Notes under the pieces: model-generated
Database searches by the model: none
Seen by the model: only the letters and a program-made list of their open reading frames with translations
Told to the model about the DNA's origin: nothing
Part shown: one piece after another, positions 21,272 through 32,408 of the stretch
Layout of the letters: the number at the start of each line of letters is the position of its first letter
How positions within the stretch are numbered: position 1 is the stretch's first letter
Translations under genes and position numbers: made by a program
Source: Hygrocybe punicea
Lineage: Eukaryota; Basidiomycota; Agaricomycetes; Agaricales; Hygrophoraceae
NCBI GenBank assembly: GCA_963556145.1
Contig: OY744463.1
Coordinates: 4,836,001 to 4,900,000 of the forward strand
Reading direction: 5' to 3'
DNA length: 64,000 bases

Positions 21272-23542
21272 ATGACTTCGACCTCTGGATCTTCAACCGC
21301 TCCCCACGTTACCGCTCCCCATGTTACTCCACGACAAATGCCCACCCGCGGTCACTCCACGGCCCCGACCTTCGACGGGAACTCGCTCAATTTAAACCGC
21401 TTCTTCGAAGAAGTCGAGATACTTGCTGCCGATGCCGCTCTCGACAACGCAGGACGCATCAAGCATAGTCTGCACTACGCGTCGCTTAGCGACTACGAGC
21501 TTTGGGCGAGTTTACCTAGCACGACCGGCGTCGATTATGCCGCATTCAAAAGGAGTGTACTCGTGCTATACCCAGGCACGGAAGACGATCACCAGTACAC
21601 TATGGCGGATCTCGACCATCTTACGCACACCCAAACCGCTTATGGTATCCGTACCCGCACCGAACTTGGTGAAGATTACCGCGAGTTCATCCGGATCTCA
21701 GGGTTTCTTCTAGACAAGGGTCGGATCTCTCCCCGAGAACGCCACATCGCGTACGAGAACAGCTTCCATGTTGAGCTTAAAAAGGACATCAAAACCCATC
21801 TGCAGTACCAAAAGCTGAACCATTTCCATAGCGACCCTTATGACTTTCAGGACTTCCACAACTGTGCCCACTTCCTGCTGGCCGGAACCACGGCCGAACC
21901 GTCCACCGTCTCTCGTCTATCGTCAACGTCGCCTGCCGCCATCCAGTACTCGACTCCAATAGAACCCGCCACCCGCTACCCGCCACCCGCTACCCGCCAC
22001 CCGCTCGCTACGACCCGGTCATTCCTAACGCGGAACCGGTCGAACCTAACGTATCCGACCTCTTTCGTCTCATTTCGCAACAACTCGCCGTCCTCACACA
22101 AGCCCTCACCGAACGTAACAACCCCCCAAAGCCGTGTGCAAATAGGGCCGAGCCGACCACCGCGGGACAGGGTTTCACCAATTTCAACTGCCTCTTTTGC
22201 GACGACCCATTCCATCGTATACACGATTGTCCTATTTGCGAGCAGTACACTCGAGATGGGATATGCCGCAAGAACGAGCATGGCTGCATCGTATTGCCTA
22301 ACGGAATGTATCTTCCAAAGGCTATCGTTGGCAAAAATATGAAGGATTGCTTCGACGCATGGCACGCACAGAACCCCGGCAACCGCGCTCCCCCTGCCCG
22401 CAACCCCACAGAACCATTCCAACGCGACCCGCTGCCTCATGTCAAAACTAACTTCGTCTCTGCCGTCGAAGTACCCACTTACGAACCTGAGGTCACCACC
22501 GAGTACGCCGACATCTTTCAGTCCACGACGTCCGACATCGACAACGACAACGAACAAATCAAGGTTCTGGAAGCCGAAGTGCAGCGGCCTCGTAAACGGG
22601 TTAGATTCGACGGTGTAGAGATCCCCTCTAAAGCAAAAGGCAAGTCTAGAGAGACGTATCCCAATCCGCCCGCCGCCTCTACATCCGTACCCATCACGAA
22701 ACCGGCCGAGAAAATGTCTACCAGACCTGTCAACGAGCACCCGATCACCATCGTTCCACCTTCGAATACGCGGCCGACCGAGCCGACCGCCTTCGTGCCG
22801 CGCACTCCCCAGAACCTTCCCGCGTCGTACCCCCAATACCGCTACAGCCCCCATTGAAGATCCCGGTATCGCCAAATCCGTCATCGACCGTGCGCTCGAT
22901 TCTCAAGTCTGCATTTCGCAACGAGAACTTTTAGCCATGTCGTCCGACGCCCGCCGTCACATGAAGGACCTCACTACGTCGAAAAAGGTCACCGCCGAGA
23001 GTAACAACGTCGAGGTCTTCCATTTTCACGCACCCAAAATCCCCACTCGCGCCTGTCAACACTGTCAGGAAAACGTCCCGCTCGTCGTCGGCCGCGACTC
23101 AGTCCCTCTCCGTGCGGTCTACCCGCTCATCAACGGAAAATTCGTATTCGAGTGCATCCTCGACAACGGTTCCCTGATCATTGGCATGCGACGCGATATT
23201 TGGGAGAAACTCGGTTATGGCCTCCAAAACATGAAGATGCGGATGCAGTCGGCAAATAAAAGCGACAACGACACCCTCGGCCGGATCGCCAACCTAAAAT
23301 TCACTTTTGGCGACATCGATCTTTTCCTCCAAGTCCAAGTCGTCGTTGACGCCCCCTACGAAATCCTCATCGGCCGCCCGTTCTTCACGCTTTCCGAGGC
23401 CCTTACGAAGGATTATAAAAACGGAGAGCAACAAGTCACGATCACGGATCCCAACACCAGCGCCGTTGTCACCTTGCCCACCATCGAGCACAACCAAAAG
23501 AACCGACGAGAGCGGTCCGACACCGGAAAGCCGGATTTTTAG
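21272..23542 (+). pseudogene. gag-protease of Gypsy A copy 0
   Basis: It matches the intact Gag of copy 2 but is broken. An extra ACCCGCTACCCGCC-like duplication near 21970-22010 shifts the frame. A 2-bp loss near 22850 (CGCTACAGCCCC against CGCTACCAAGCCCC) shifts it again. The zinc knuckle (CLFCDDPFHRI...) is still readable in an alternate frame, with HRIRD changed to HRIHD. The protease segment 22937-23542 is open and has ILDNGSLIIGM. It ends in the same GATTTTTAG frameshift and stop context as the other copies. Confidence 0.85.
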
Positions 23543-26471
23543 AAGTCGAGGACCCAGAGATACCTCTCGGGAAGGACGCACCGGGAGATGAGAAGCCACC
23601 ACTCGAAAGCGACCACACCTATACCACAAACTATGCTTCCCTTTTGCCGTTTCCCCTAGAAGAGGACTTATGTTTTTCTATCGATTTAGATTTCTCTTCG
23701 TCTCAGCCTCAGACTGCCGCCCAGTACATTTCATTGTTGACCGATGTACAAAATCAGATACGTACTACCAATACCCTTCCTTCATCTTGTTCCGTCTCCG
23801 CTCCTGCATCACCTATTTCTTCTTCTTCAAAAACTTGTAACAAAGCCCCTACTGAACACGCTACTTATATCTCGTATACCACCCCCCCTACCAGGGACCT
23901 AAAAGGAGTCGTCACCAAGAAAAAGTATAAGAAGGTAGCCGATCATATCCGCCCAATTTCTACCACTCTTCCCGACGAATATTGGATAATACGCGAGATC
24001 ACCGGCGACCCGCTAGCCGACTTACCCACGCTCCCGACTCACCCGCCCGACTTTACACCCGGCACCCGCTATACCCAGGAATGACACGACGCGATGCCGA
24101 TGAACCCGAATGGTTTCCTTTGGCCTGAGGAAGAGAAACTTGGCCACCATATCATTAAAACGCAAGAAGCCGCTTTCACCTGGAACGAATCCGAAAAAGG
24201 GCAATTCAACACGGACTACTTCCCACCGATCCACATTCCCACCGTACCGCACGACCCGTGGGTCCATTGCAATATCCCAATCCCACCCGGTATCCTTAAC
24301 AAAGTCATCGGCATCATCAAAGATAAAATTAACGCCGGTACCTATGAACCCTCGAATTCGTCATACCGCTCCCGCTGGTTCTGCGTTTTGAAAAAGGATG
24401 GGAAGTCCCTTCGAATCGTCCATGATCTACAGCCGCTTAACGCCGTCACTATCCGCGATCCCGCCGTACCGCCCATGACCGAGCACTTGGCCGAGGCCTT
24501 TGGCGGCCACTCTTGCTACGCTTCCTTCAACCTCTTCGTCTCTTTCGACCAACGCCTCGTCCACCCCTCGTCTCGGGACTATATGACCTTTCAGTCTCCT
24601 CTCAGAATGCTTCGACTTACGCGGATTGCTATGGGATACACAAATTCCCCGCAGATCCTACACGGTGACTCCACGTACATCCTCCGTGACGAAATCCCTC
24701 ATCTTGCGGTTCCGTATATGGACAATATTCCCGTCAAAGGACCTCCAACCCGCTACGAGCAACCCGATGGTACCTATGAGACCATACCCGAGAACCCGGC
24801 AATTCGATGTTTCATTTGGGAGCACTTCCAAGGTGTCAACCGTGTCATCCAGCATTTCCGCTATGTCGGCAGTACCTTTAACGGCAAGAAACTCGAGTTG
24901 TGTCGACCCTCAGTCATCGTTGTTGGCCACCGATGCACATATGAAGGAAGAGTAGCCGACAACTCCAAAGTACAGAAGATTCGCGATTGGCCACTGCCGA
25001 CCAACCTTGCCGAAGTTCGCGCCTTTCTCGGTATCTGTGGTGTCTTGCGTATTTTTATCAAAGACTTCTCGCTCCACTCCTGACCCCTCGTCCGTCTTAC
25101 CCGCAAAGGTATACCCTTCGAATTTGGTGAAGAAGAGACCGCCGTCAACTACCTCAAAAATGCCGTCATTTCATCGCCAGCGCTGCGCGCTATCGATTAC
25201 ACGCGTGAATGGGAGGTCATTCTCGCCGTCGATTCATCCGTTCTTGGAGTCGGCTTTGTTCTTATGCAAATCCGCGCCGACGGAAAGCGCTATCCAAATC
25301 GATTTGGTTCAATATCATGGAACGAGCACGAAGCCCGATACTCCCAGTCCAAGCTCGAGCTTTACGGTCTCTTCAGGGCCCTCCGCGCCTACCGGATTTT
25401 CATTATCGGCGTCCGCAACCTCACCGTCGAAGTCGATGCGAAGTACATAAAAGGGATGCTCAACAACCCCGACATTCAGCCCAATGCTACGATCAACTGA
25501 TGGATAGCCGGCGTGCTCTTATTTGATTTTAGACTCGTTCACGTACCCACTTCCACACATGGTGCACCCGACAGACTCTCCAGACGTCCCCGCACTGCAG
25601 AAGACCCCGAGGAGATCAACGACTCCGACGATTGGCTCGACCACTCTTACGGTTTCTTTATGGAAGTCGTTAACTACCGACCCGTTCCCACGCCGTCTAA
25701 GCCAATTGCCGTATGCGGCCGCTGCCGTGCCACAGCCGACTGACTCCACGAGTTACCCGCCGTCCTCATCTACACAAATCAGGAAGCCGTGTCTGACATA
25801 CCGCGATCCGATAAAGCCCGCGCGGCCGATGCTCGTCTTGCCCTCGTCGAGACCTGGTTACGAGATCTAACCCGACCCGCGAACTTCACGGACGAAGAAT
25901 ACCGTCTGTTCTTACGATATGCCCTTGAATTCTTCGTCACCGATAACAAGCTTTGGCGTAAAGACCGTCACAGAAAACACAAACTCGTCATACCGCCCAA
26001 CCGCCGGCTTCAATTACTCAAAGACGCTCACGACTCTCTCGGCCATAAAGGCATATTCTCCGTCCGTGCCCAGCTGCTCGATCGTTTCTGGTGGCCGCAC
26101 CTCGACCACGACGTAAAGTGGTACGTCCAGTCTTGTCATCAGTGCCAAGTACGCCAAATGCATTATCACCACATTCCGCCCACCGTCGCTACACCGGCCT
26201 CGCTATTTCGTAAAGCGTATGTCGACACAATGTTTATGCCACGATCCGGCGGCTATCGATACATTGTCCAAGCCCGTTGCTCCCTGTCCGCCTACCCTGA
26301 ATTCCGCATGTTACGCCATGAGACCGGCTCCACCATCGGCACGTTCTTGTTCGAGGATATCTTATGCCATTGGGGCGCTCTCAAGCCGTTCGTAGAAGCG
26401 CTCGACTATCTCGCCTCCCGCTACGGTATCTGGCACATCCGCATTTCGCCCTATAACTCACAAGTGAACGG
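23543..26471 (+). pseudogene. pol of Gypsy A copy 0 (RT, RNase H, partial integrase)
   Basis: Open segments match copy 2 pol, but four nonsense codons interrupt it, at about 24082, 25081, 25498 and 25741. Each is TGA where copy 2 has CGA. The RT catalytic YMDD reads YMDN. Near 26380 the integrase has lost the segment that holds the second catalytic Asp: the sequence passes from WGAL directly to KPFVEAL. The element is cut at 26471 before the catalytic Glu. It cannot encode a working polyprotein. Confidence 0.9.
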
Positions 26472-27309
26472 TGATACGGTTTCCATGTCTATGACCCCGG
26501 ATAAAGAGATAATAAATGATGAAAAACGTTGCAAAGGTGCGAACGAGACTTAGGGACACTCCCGACAATAACACGATAGTGCGCGATAATATGCGCGATA
26601 AAATAAACAAACGCGAAGAGTCGCAAGACAACGCGATGTCGCAACGCAGTGATAAACAAGGATCGGAAGGCTTAGCTGGGTGTCCTAGATGACAGCGCGA
26701 TACGCGGTGATGACGCGACGAGACGGAGGTTCTGCGCTACGACTTAGGTCACGATAGCGGAGAGTACGCGATGAGGAGAGACGCAGATTCGAGTGAGAAT
26801 GACTAGATCTTTTTAAAACTTAAGCCGCAAACTAGTGGAGAGGGGAGAACTGGGTTCTTCTTCACATATTTTCTACTACAGGACACTTTTTATTTTCTAA
26901 AGGGATAGGGGGAAAGGGTGGATGAGTGAAATAGAAATGCAGCGAAATATCGCATGAAAGCGACGAAACGGGAACGGAATAGCGAAGGATTTGAAATAAC
27001 GGCGAATATCACATGAAAGTCGGCGAAAAGACGAAGATAAACTGGATGAATTACATTTCTGGTATCGGACTTGGTGTCCAAACGTGTAGGACGTGTTTAA
27101 CAGTCGTGTGTCAGCGTATTAAGACCGGGTCACGTGGTTAAGATACAGCGAAGATGTCGCGGTCACACGCGCATCGATCGGCGTAAGTCGCGCAAGTCGC
27201 GAGCGGCGTGCTGATGTTTCGCATGTACACGGGACTGCGGAAGAGTTGTAGGGAAAGTAGAATTGACCATATGAGAGATTCCGTGCCCAAAGGGAGAGAC
27301 TGCATATCA
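26472..27309 (-). repeat. 3' LTR of Gypsy B (838 bp)
   Basis: The ends are TGATACGG and GCATATCA on the plus strand, giving a perfect TGATA/TATCA terminal inverted repeat. On the minus strand a purine tract (GTGAGGAGGAAAAA) precedes TGATATGCAG, as expected for the polypurine tract before a 3' LTR. The other edge abuts the broken integrase of copy 0. The 5' LTR is missing, so the ends rest on these signals and on the partial copy at 5549. Confidence 0.75.
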
Positions 27310-27330
27310 TTTTTCCTCCTCACTGAAATC

Positions 27331-27348
27331 TTGACTGTCCTCAGTCAA
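27331..27348 (-). other. Hairpin upstream of the 3' LTR, family B
   Basis: On the sense strand TTGACTG-AGGA-CAGTCAA: a 7-bp stem with a 4-base loop, 21 bases before the LTR. Related hairpins lie at the same place in the 36-38 kb element and in Gypsy A. Confidence 0.7.
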
Positions 27349-27385
27349 TCGCGTGGGCCATGGGAAAGTCACGTGCGAGTCTGAC

Positions 27386-27392
27386 TTATAAA
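27386..27392 (+). promoter_or_regulatory. TATA-like box of the family B antisense gene
   Basis: TTATAAA, 62 bp upstream of the chosen ATG at 27454. A CACGTG E-box lies just upstream (27370-27375). Transcription from here would start around 27415-27425, past the upstream in-frame ATG at 27409. Confidence 0.5.
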
Positions 27393-27453
27393 CAGAAGCG
27401 ACGCGTCGATGTTTGCTAACCTTCGTCTTCGATCTTCACCACCAATCCGTACG

Positions 27454-28730
27454 ATGACACACCCGATGGCCGAATTCGTCGCCGCTGCCTTTGAGGCCCT
27501 CAAGACGCATACGGATGCGAAACCAGCGGAGGGCGCTTCCAGGGAACAGTGGATCGCGTGGGGACAGGATTTTGAAGAACTCCTGGTAAGTCATCGCAAC
27601 TGCGCTAACCTTTTCGCTGACTACCTTTGATCAACAGTACAATTATCTCGAGTTCGAACGAACAACTGGGCCGATAGAGAGTAGCGAGGAAGTCGAGGAG
27701 ATGCGGAGGGACGCCGTCGCGGCGTTGGACTTCATTGAGGACGAGCAGGCGTTGCAATGGGGCGGGGAGATTTTGCTCCCGAGGTTGCATGCCAAGGCGA
27801 AGAAAGCTCGAGAAGAAGCAAGGAAGGCAAAGGAGGCTGCCAAGGCGGAGCAAAAAGCGTGCGAGGCACACGAAGCCGAGCAGAAGAAGATTCGCGAGGC
27901 CGAGATCGAGCGGACCAGGTTGGCGAAGGAGGCTGCGGACAGAGCTGTGGAACAAAAGGAACGCGCCAAGGTCCTATATGCGTGGTTCCTGCGCAAAGAG
28001 ATCACACGGGACGAAATGGCGAGGTTGATGACGGGGTCGAACAAGGGGGACGGGGGTAGCGAGACGGAAGCGGGCTCGCAGGGGGAAGAGGAGATAGGAT
28101 TCGAAACGGAATACGAAGGGCAGGGGGGGCCATCGAGAAAGCGCAGGAGGGTCGGTCCCGGGAAGGACCTTCGCGATGTCCAAGGCAAGGTAAGTAACTA
28201 GTCAAACTTTACTATTCATCTGTACTCATGAAAACTTCATAGTGCAATCGTTGCCACGCAGCGAGGGTGGCCGTCGTCGTTTGCGAGTTCGACGAGCAGG
28301 ACCCGCGGTGCAGGAGGTGCCGCGATGCGAAGCAAGGATGCTTTTGGAACGGGGTGAACCGGATGGGGCAGAGGAAACGCGGGCGGAGCACACCGAGGAA
28401 GCCGGTTTCCAGCAAAGGTCATGCGGACAAGGGAAAGGCGTGGGTGGATAAGGGGAAAGGGAGGGAGAGAAACCAGCCGCCCCCCTGAGGTAAGTCGCTA
28501 AAACGACAGGGTATCGAACGCGCTGACTGACCATCATAGCCTATATTGGTACCCATCCACCACAAAGTGTGCGGGTCATGGACGTGGAAGCGCGGAAACG
28601 CGTGTTACGGGAAGAGATCACGGTGATCGAAGAACGGGTTGCGGTGTGGGTGAGAGCGCAGACCGAAATGAGGCGGGAGTTGGCGCAGCTGAAGGACGAG
28701 GAGGAGGAGTACGGCGAATATGAGGAGTAA
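27454..28730 (+). pseudogene. Antisense coiled-coil zinc-cluster gene of Gypsy B
   Basis: Four plus-strand exons (27454-27585, 27638-28189, 28243-28489, 28540-28730) are joined by introns with GTAAGT donors; the first two introns are phase 0. Exon 2 encodes a long Lys/Glu/Ala-rich coiled coil, then a basic RKRRR patch. Exon 3 opens with CNRCH, giving C-x2-C-x9-C-x8-C-x2-C-x6-C, a spaced-out version of the Zn2Cys6 cluster. Exon 4 is a second coiled coil with an acidic tail. One in-frame TGA at 28486-28488 ends the frame just before intron 3; the frame resumes cleanly across the splice. Layout, strand and position match the Gypsy A gene at 54861. A DNA-binding role is inferred from the motif only. 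Confidence 0.65.
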
Positions 28731-29046
28731 ATGGGTAAAGGTGCGAAAACGCACGCGCGCCATCTGTGTTATATATGTAAAACCTTTTTAGCTGTTTTCA
28801 TATATGTATTATAAAAATTTGTCTGCTCTCGAATCGAAAAAAAAGCCACAGGAAGCGGAAGAAACAAATATAAACTTATCTAGGGGAAAGGCTCAGTAGA
28901 TCATCATCACCGTAAAACCCCGCAAAGATGAAGTCTTGCGCGACAAAAGTCTCGCTTTTATCGCGACTTGAATCTCGTGCTACAATAAAAGAAAAAAAAA
29001 AGGTATAAGCGATAAGTGTAAAAATGAGAGAAGCAAAGAAATTCAG
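28731..29046. other. Spacer between convergent family B genes
   Basis: This holds the 3' flanks of the antisense gene and of integrase. AT-rich tracts are present but no clear poly(A) signal was assigned. Confidence 0.4.
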
Positions 29047-30565
29047 TCAATCGTCGTTGACATCAGAACCGGGTTCCTGTGCTTCAGGAGGTTGATCGTC
29101 GTCGGAAGTGTTTTCGAGTTCGTTTAGCCGTTGCACGGGAATATCGAGGAAGCGCGGCGGGAGTGAGATTGAACTGCGAGCAAAATAGGGGACTACTCGA
29201 AACGCTGCGATTGGTCGGTGAAAGACAGATCCATCAAGTTCGCAGAGAATGTAAGCACCGCCAAAGTTGCGCGAAATAACAATGAGGGGACCAAGATACT
29301 GTGGGCACATTTTCCGGTTTAGCGCTTTCTCTATCTGTGTGTTGCGAATGAGTACTAAGTCATCGCTTTTGAAATCGAAGTTGCGAATCGTCTTCGCGTG
29401 TTGCTTTTCGAAACGTTGTGCCGCTTTCCAGCGAGCGTCGTAAACTTGCGAGTATATGCGATTAATATCGTCGCTACGTTTTTGGAGTGCGATCGCGCGT
29501 CGCGCAATCAGGTCTGTAGAGGATAGGACTGAATCCGGTGGGGGTTGAAGGTATGTTGCTTCTACGATGTCGAGTGGTAATAGGGGATGAGCGCCAGTCG
29601 CTGCGAAGTAAGGTGAGCAGCCCATTCGTCGTCGGATAGTGATACGTTCGGCCCAAAATACTGAGTACGTCACATTGGCCCATCTAAACTGGTCGCCGTC
29701 TGCAGCTTTGAAGAGAGATTGTCGAACGTCGTAGTGCGGTCGTTCCACGAGACCGTTTGCGCGGGAATTGTAGCCGGAGATGCGAATGTGGTTAATGTGG
29801 TATCGCTTCGAAAGATAAGTGAGAGATTTGATGAGCGCAGGTCCGTTGTCTGTAACGATTTCGCAGAGAGAACCCCATCGACAGAGAATATCTTCAAATA
29901 TCCAATCTCCGATTGCGCGAGCGTTTTCGTTGCGAAGCATTCTGAATTCGGGGTACTGAGTAAGCGAGCAGCGTCCTTGGATTATATATTTGTATCCGCT
30001 AGATGTCGGTAAGTGCATCGTGTCGATGAATATTTTGGCGAAAAGTGGGGCGGGCGTTGCGACGACAGGGGGAATGAGAACCTGACGGGATTGGCGAAGC
30101 TGGCAAAGATGGCATGTGCGAACGAACCAGTGAATATCGGCTTGCATGTGTGGCCACCAGAAGCGTTCTGCGATCATAGCGCGAGTTGCGTAAAATCCTT
30201 TGTGTCCTACTTCGTCGTGGGCTTGTCGCATAATTGATGTTCGGTGATCGCGCGATATGACTAACTTGTGCGCGCCATTCTGGTCTTTGCGCCATAGTCT
30301 AGTTCCATCGAGGAAAAAGTCTGTACAGTATCGGATGAAGGTCGCGTAGTCGGAATCGGCGAGGCCGATCGGGCGATCTAAGTCGCTGAGCCATTTCTTT
30401 ACTAGGGTTATGTGATCGTCTTCTCTGCGAGCAGTGTCAGTGTGCGGTACATCGTCGTAGGTGAGCGTAGGATTGGATCCTTCCTCCTCACTGAAATGGT
30501 GACTGTCCCCAGTCACGAGCGCGGCGAAAGCGGAACAAGATCGCAACGAACGCAGGGACGGATGA
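29047..30565 (-). pseudogene. Integrase region of Gypsy B pol
   Basis: Open minus-strand frame with the HHCC zinc-binding region (AHDEVGHKGFY ... CHLCQLR), the catalytic core IDTMHLP (Asp), EIVTDNGPAL (Asp) and RANGLVERPHYD (Glu), and a C-terminal PQYLGPLIVISRNFGGAY block like that of Gypsy A. It is about 500 codons up to the foldback insertion. It would insert cDNA into the host genome, but it is cut off from RT/RNase H by the 4.65-kb insertion. The end of the coding frame faces the antisense gene tail to tail, 316 bp away. Confidence 0.85.
30499..30516 (-). other. Copy of the 3' hairpin and purine tract inside Gypsy B pol
   Basis: Sense strand GTGACTG-GGGA-CAGTCAC, followed by ATTTCAGTGAGGAGGAA, nearly repeats the segment before the 3' LTR (27331-27348 and its purine tract). 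It lies in the linker between RNase H and integrase and is read through as coding sequence. Confidence 0.65.
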
Positions 30566-30639
30566 CAGTAGACCCAGTCGTTTTGGTTAACCCAATTGCA
30601 GTTAGAGCTGCGATTGGTAGGTACACATAGCGCAGTTAT

Positions 30640-31670
30640 TGCTGCGGGGGTAGGTTGACCCAAATGACAGCTCTTGCTGTGGAAATGTGCTGGGGTAGGT
30701 TGACCCAGGTACAGCTCTTCCTGGTAAATGGCTGCAGGGTAGGTCAACCTGCTATCAGCTCTGCCATGTAGTGGGTTAACCTGGAGCAGCTATTGCTGGA
30801 TACATGGGTTGACCCAGGGCCAGCAGTTCTTGCAATGTAGGTTGACCTGGCTCCAGCTATTGCTGCAGGATCGGGTTACCTGGGTCACAGCTCTTGCTGC
30901 AGCACCAGGTTGACCAGGGTCCAGCTATTGCTGGAGCACTGGGTTGACCTGGGTCCAGCTATTGCTGTGGGGTAGGTTGACCTGGCTCCAGCTGTTGCTG
31001 TGGGGTAGGTTGACCTGGCTCCAGGTATTGCTGCAGGATCGGGTTGACCAGGTCGCAGCTCTTGCTGCAGGGCCCAGTTCACCTGTGTGCAGCTATTTCT
31101 GCAGCACCAGGTTGACCCAGGTCCAGATATTGCTGTAGCACTGGGTTGACCTTGGTCCAGCTCCTACTGCGGGGTAGGTTGACCTGGCTCCAGGTATTGC
31201 TGCAGGATCAGGTTGACCAGGTCGCAGCTCTTGCTGCAGGGCCCAGTTCACCTGTGTGCAGCTATTTCTGCAGCACCAGGTTGACCCAGGTCCAGATATT
31301 GCTGTAGCACTGGGTTGACCTGGGTCCAGCTCCTAGGGTAGGTTGACCTGGCTCCAGGTATTGCTGCAGGATCAGGTTGACCAGGTTGCAGCTCTTGCCG
31401 CAGCACCGGGTTGACCTGGGTCCAGCTATTGCTGTAGCACTGGGTTGACCTGGGTCCAGCTCCTACTGTGGGGTAGGTTGACCTGGCTCCAGCTATTGCT
31501 GCAGGATCAGGTTGACCAGGTCGCAGCTCTTGCTGCAGCACCGGGTTGACCTGGGTCCAGCTATTGCTGCAGCACCAGGTTGACCTGGGTCCAGCTATTG
31601 CTGTAGCACTGGGTTGACCTGGGTCCAGCTCCTGCTGCAAGATTGGGTTGACCAAGGGCCAGCCACTGCT
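30640..31670. repeat. 33-34-bp tandem array, left arm
   Basis: About 30 imperfect units built on CAGCTATTGCTGYRGNRC and AGGTTGACCTGGSTC. Some units carry a shortened CAGCTCCTA variant. Long frames across the array (GQPTPAAIAGARST-like) are a composition effect. Confidence 0.85.
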
Positions 31671-32408
31671 GCAATGTGGGTGCATGTTGGTCCACAGGAT
31701 TCAGCCACATCCCTGTCTGCCGGCACATATTTAATGTTGACAACACTGATGGCGCTCACACCAGCTGAAGCCATTGTTTGTTGAGAAACTGCCTTTTCAA
31801 TAATCAGAATCTCTCTGTCTGTACATCACATATATGTCCCATGTAATATAATTTGAAATTCAATTACTACATGCACAGGCAATAGCAACAATACAAAATT
31901 CTTCTTTTGCAACTGCCCAATATCTCATCCTTAGCCTCAGCTTGTACAGACACTCATTATGCCCAATCACAATCTTTACCAACCTCAGAACCCACCCCAC
32001 TTGGAATATTGTGCTTTTTATTTAATCTTACTGAATTCCCAATTTGAATCTATATCACCTCATTACTCCTTAAAATGGAAATCTAAATTTAATAACTATT
32101 CTATCCAGATACATAATTACACTACCAAGGGCAGGAGGCAGGTGGGAGGAAGGTAGGTGGGTGTGGAGTGGGAGGAAGGTGGCAGTGGCAGTGGGAGGTG
32201 GGAGTGGGAGTGGGAGTGGGAATGGGACAAGGTGTAAGGAGGGAGGGGAGGAGGGAAGGGCAGCAGGGAGAGGGAGAGGGAGAGGGAGAGAGAGGGAAAG
32301 AGAGAGGGAGAGGCAGAGGCAGAGGGAGAGGGAGAGGGAGGGAGAGTGAGAGGGAGAGGGAGAGGGAGAGGGAGGAGGAGAGGGAGGATGGGTGGGATGT
32401 ACATACCT

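Larger units (their letters stand above)
19944..26471 (+). mobile_element. Gypsy A copy 0: 5' LTR, gag and pol, truncated in integrase
   Basis: Plus-strand copy with 5' LTR, PBS, gag-protease and pol collinear with copy 2 (53897-63732). Collinearity stops at 26471, inside the integrase core right after the AACTCACAAGTGAACGG segment, where the 3' LTR of Gypsy B begins with TGATACGG. The rest of the element (integrase end, antisense gene, 3' LTR) is missing from the window. Gag has frameshifts and pol has nonsense codons, so the copy is dead. Confidence 0.9.

Noticed and set aside
29047..30747. A single 566-codon ORF
   Set aside because: Its first 60 codons lie in the inverted arm of the foldback element; only 29047-30565 is integrase sequence.
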